NCBI GenBank assembly: GCA_017561105.1
Contig: JAFZDR010000007.1
Span: 1 to 7,718 of the forward strand
Direction of reading: 5' to 3'
DNA: 7,718 nucleotides
From: Alistipes sp.
GTDB taxonomy: Bacteria > Bacteroidota > Bacteroidia > Bacteroidales > Rikenellaceae
Part shown: piece after piece, positions 5,607-7,718 of the stretch
Numbering within the stretch: the stretch's first letter is position 1
Layout of the letters: each line of letters opens with the position of its first letter
Translations under genes and position numbers: made by a program
The notes under the pieces: model-generated
Told to the model about the DNA's origin: nothing
Databases searched by the model: none
The model's input: the letters and a program-made list of their open reading frames with translations, nothing else

Positions 5607-7718
5607 CGGCTGTAACACCAAAGGTGGGTACAAGCGTTCCGTTACGCTGTTTTATACGCTTTAGAAGATACCTCTGCTCCTCTATCGGGGCGGAGGGATT
5701 TTCTATTATACCCGTACTCAAAAGTGCATCGGGCAGGGTTATCTCGCTGAATGTCACATTCTCGAGGTCGAGATATACCCCCAAGCTCCATTTGCGAAAC
5801 TCCCACACCTTATCCACACGAATATCGAGCTGAACAAATGGTTTTAGGCGCCCCTCATTGTAACGCGAATAGTCGAGAGCGGCTCGTCCCGTAGCGTCCC
5901 AATATGGCTTTTGCGATGTCTGCTCCTCGTCGTATGGCGTATATGGCGCATCTCCTATAGCACTCAACTTGGCACCAAGGCTCCAACGATGCGGGAAATC
6001 GTAAGTACCACTCACATTCGCTATCCAGCGATTATCCCACGCCGAGGGAATATAGGGCGAGTGGCGATTGCTGCGATACTCGCTCCAATAGAGCGTAAAA
6101 GCTCCAACAACATTCACCCTATTCGGAATCTGCCAGCGAGCCGACAACTCCGCACCATACGCCCGACCCTGCGCCGTCGAAATCAAAGCCTCGTTACCCG
6201 TTACACCGTAGTCATTACCCTTGCAGGTGAGTGGCACATTGTCCGATAGCGACAAAGGCACCTGCGAGTAGAGCTTACAGAAACCCTCCAATGACACCGC
6301 CAAGCTCTCACGCAGGCGATACTCCGCACCCACCGCCGAGGAGAATACTCGCATATAATCCAACGATCTATTGACGAACTCTCCGCTCTCGCGAAAACCG
6401 AGCGCAGTGAGTGGCGGCAGCTCATAATAGAGGCCCGTACTACCACTCACATAGAAGCCCTTGCCGAGTGAGTATGATATGGAGGCTCGCGGCGAGAACT
6501 GTCGCCACGGCTGAGCCATACGCGATGAGTAGGAAGCACCATCAACACGCACACCCATCGAGGCGGTAAGTCGCTCATTCATCGAGCTATAGTCGGCCGA
6601 GAAAAACAGTGCATAACTAGCAAAGGTAAGGCGTGTAGCGTAGTCGAAATAGGAGCGTTCATCGCTCGATAGAAGCTGCTTCGACGAGGTGAAAAAGTGG
6701 CGTAACGACAACTCTGCGCCCTCACGCAATCGCCACCTTCCGAGCAGCGAGCGATTTTCGAAACGAGCTGTCACCTTACCCTCCTTTGAGCGCAATCGAA
6801 GACGCAAATTTTCCTCTTTTGACTCGTCGTTATCGATATATTTTTTATTGCGATTAGCCAGATAGCTATACCCCACCGACAAAGTTTGGATATGCTTGCC
6901 ACCGAAGTGTCTCATCGAAGCGCCAAGAGTAAAAGTCTCCTGTTCGATTTTGGGTATATAGCTCAGGATATACTCATTCTCCTCGCCTCTCTCATCGAGA
7001 TTGAGGCGCATATTATCCACTCCCATAAGACCCAAAAATGTTATTTCGTAACGCGCCGACGGGCGAACACGAACTTTCGCCTGTGCATCTATATAATTAG
7101 GCAGAAACGGCAACCCGAGCAACTTAAAAAGCAGTTGCAGATAGGATTGACGCACCGAAACAATGTAGGTAGCCCGCTCGTCGAAGTGACCACTGCCACT
7201 AAAAGCTACCTCCGAAGCTCCGAGCGTCGCCTTGAAGCGTTGCTTGTCGGGGTTTCCATCGCGCAGAGTTATATCCATAACCGAGCTGAGTGCATTACCC
7301 CTATCCACAGGAAAGGCTCCCGTGTAGAACTTCACCTGACGGATAAGGTCGGCATTGAGAATACTGACAGGACCACCCGATGCACCTTGTGTAGCAAAGT
7401 GGTTGATATTGGGAATTTCGATGCCGTCAATGTAGAAAACATTCTCCGACGGGCCGCCACCTCTTACAATCAAGTCGTTACGATAGCCGATAGGCGAAAA
7501 TGCCACACCTGGCAGGGTGCGGACAATGCGCGCCACATCGCGATTTGCTCCAGGACTACGTTCCAGCTCACCGATGCTGATGGTGCGCTGGCTTACCGGA
7601 CTCTCGATGTCGCGAGCATATCGCGAAGGCGCAACCGTCACCGCCTCGATCGCAACCATTGCCTCCTCCCACTCACTCTCAACTAATGGGGTCAAGGCCG
7701 AAATGAGATACTCGGGTG
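5599..7718 (-). CDS. TonB-dependent outer-membrane receptor, N-terminus outside window
   Basis: The last 705 residues are visible; the frame stays open to the right edge, so the start, the signal peptide and probably a carboxypeptidase-like regulatory domain are missing. The plug domain covers about 7584-7258 and includes RTLPGV, LIVRGGGPSENVFYIDGIEIPNINHF and YTGAFPVDRGNALSSVMDI. The remainder is a 22-strand-type beta-barrel pattern with alternating aromatic residues and frequent Arg/Tyr/Ser girdles, and it ends in the C-terminal Phe typical of proteins inserted by the BAM machinery. Such receptors import bound ligands across the outer membrane using TonB-ExbBD energy. No SusD-like partner lies downstream, so a classical glycan SusCD pair is not indicated. 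The ligand cannot be told from this sequence. The gene converges on the hydrolase array and is not in its operon. Confidence 0.95.
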   Translation of the reverse strand, partial: PEYLISALTPLVESEWEEAMVAIEAVTVAPSRYARDIESPVSQRTISIGELERSPGANRDVARIVRTLPGVAFSPIGYRNDLIVRGGGPSENVFYIDGIEIPNINHFATQGASGGPVSILNADLIRQVKFYTGAFPVDRGNALSSVMDITLRDGNPDKQRFKATLGASEVAFSGSGHFDERATYIVSVRQSYLQLLFKLLGLPFLPNYIDAQAKVRVRPSARYEITFLGLMGVDNMRLNLDERGEENEYILSYIPKIEQETFTLGASMRHFGGKHIQTLSVGYSYLANRNKKYIDNDESKEENLRLRLRSKEGKVTARFENRSLLGRWRLREGAELSLRHFFTSSKQLLSSDERSYFDYATRLTFASYALFFSADYSSMNERLTASMGVRVDGASYSSRMAQPWRQFSPRASISYSLGKGFYVSGSTGLYYELPPLTALGFRESGEFVNRSLDYMRVFSSAVGAEYRLRESLAVSLEGFCKLYSQVPLSLSDNVPLTCKGNDYGVTGNEALISTAQGRAYGAELSARWQIPNRVNVVGAFTLYWSEYRSNRHSPYIPSAWDNRWIANVSGTYDFPHRWSLGAKLSAIGDAPYTPYDEEQTSQKPYWDATGRAALDYSRYNEGRLKPFVQLDIRVDKVWEFRKWSLGVYLDLENVTFSEITLPDALLSTGIIENPSAPIEEQRYLLKRIKQRNGTLVPTFGVTAEF

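Noticed and set aside
5625..5650. A possible AGCGT/ACGCT stem-loop as terminator for the hydrolase array
   Set aside because: The stem is only 5 bp, there is no U-tract after it, and it lies in receptor coding sequence.
6886..7686. A 266-codon open frame on the plus strand opposite the TonB receptor
   Set aside because: The minus strand encodes a clear plug domain here. The plus-strand frame has no family features.

Overview
The window looks like a chromosomal piece of a member of the order Bacteroidales (phylum Bacteroidota). The clues are promoter-like boxes of the Bacteroidota type (TTG or TTTG, about 19-20 nt, then TAnnTTTG), A-rich leaders without Shine-Dalgarno sequences before most genes, two lipoproteins with acidic or Gly-Cys lipoboxes, a subtilase with the phylum's usual DxDxDGNGYxDD insert and GTSQACPHVSG serine motif, and a large TonB-dependent receptor. 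The genus cannot be fixed from the sequence. No RNA gene, insertion sequence, CRISPR array or origin was seen. Coding density is very high and no gene-free stretch exceeds 124 bases.

Layout: (1) Positions 2091 to 1, minus strand, hold a two-gene operon. It encodes a small lipoprotein (191 aa; three CxHxW...CxxCG mini-repeats and a lipocalin-like C-terminal half) and, 15 nt downstream, a lipoprotein subtilisin-like serine protease (family S8) that runs off the left edge. (2) Positions 2092-2215 are a compact divergent control region with two back-to-back promoters and nearly concentric inverted repeats. (3) Positions 2216-5602, plus strand, carry three tandem paralogous genes (371, 370 and 373 aa) for secreted N-terminal-nucleophile hydrolases of the C45 / linear amide C-N hydrolase type. 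The spacers between them are 18 nt each and almost identical. (4) Positions 5599-7718, minus strand, hold the C-terminal 705 residues of a TonB-dependent outer-membrane receptor. It converges on the third hydrolase gene, and the two stop codons share a CTAG.

How it may work together (inference): the divergent arrangement suggests that the protease/lipoprotein pair and the hydrolase array are regulated from one shared region. All of these products are predicted to be exported. The hydrolases are built so that removal of a 20-residue signal peptide exposes Cys21 as N-terminal nucleophile. They would cleave, or transfer acyl groups from, an unknown amide substrate in the periplasm or outside the cell. 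Copies 2 and 3 resemble each other most, but a local 41-bp identity between copies 1 and 2 at the nucleophile suggests gene conversion. The most interesting points are the triplicated Ntn-hydrolase array with its variable mid-protein loop and invariant basic C-terminal tail, and the divergent control region.
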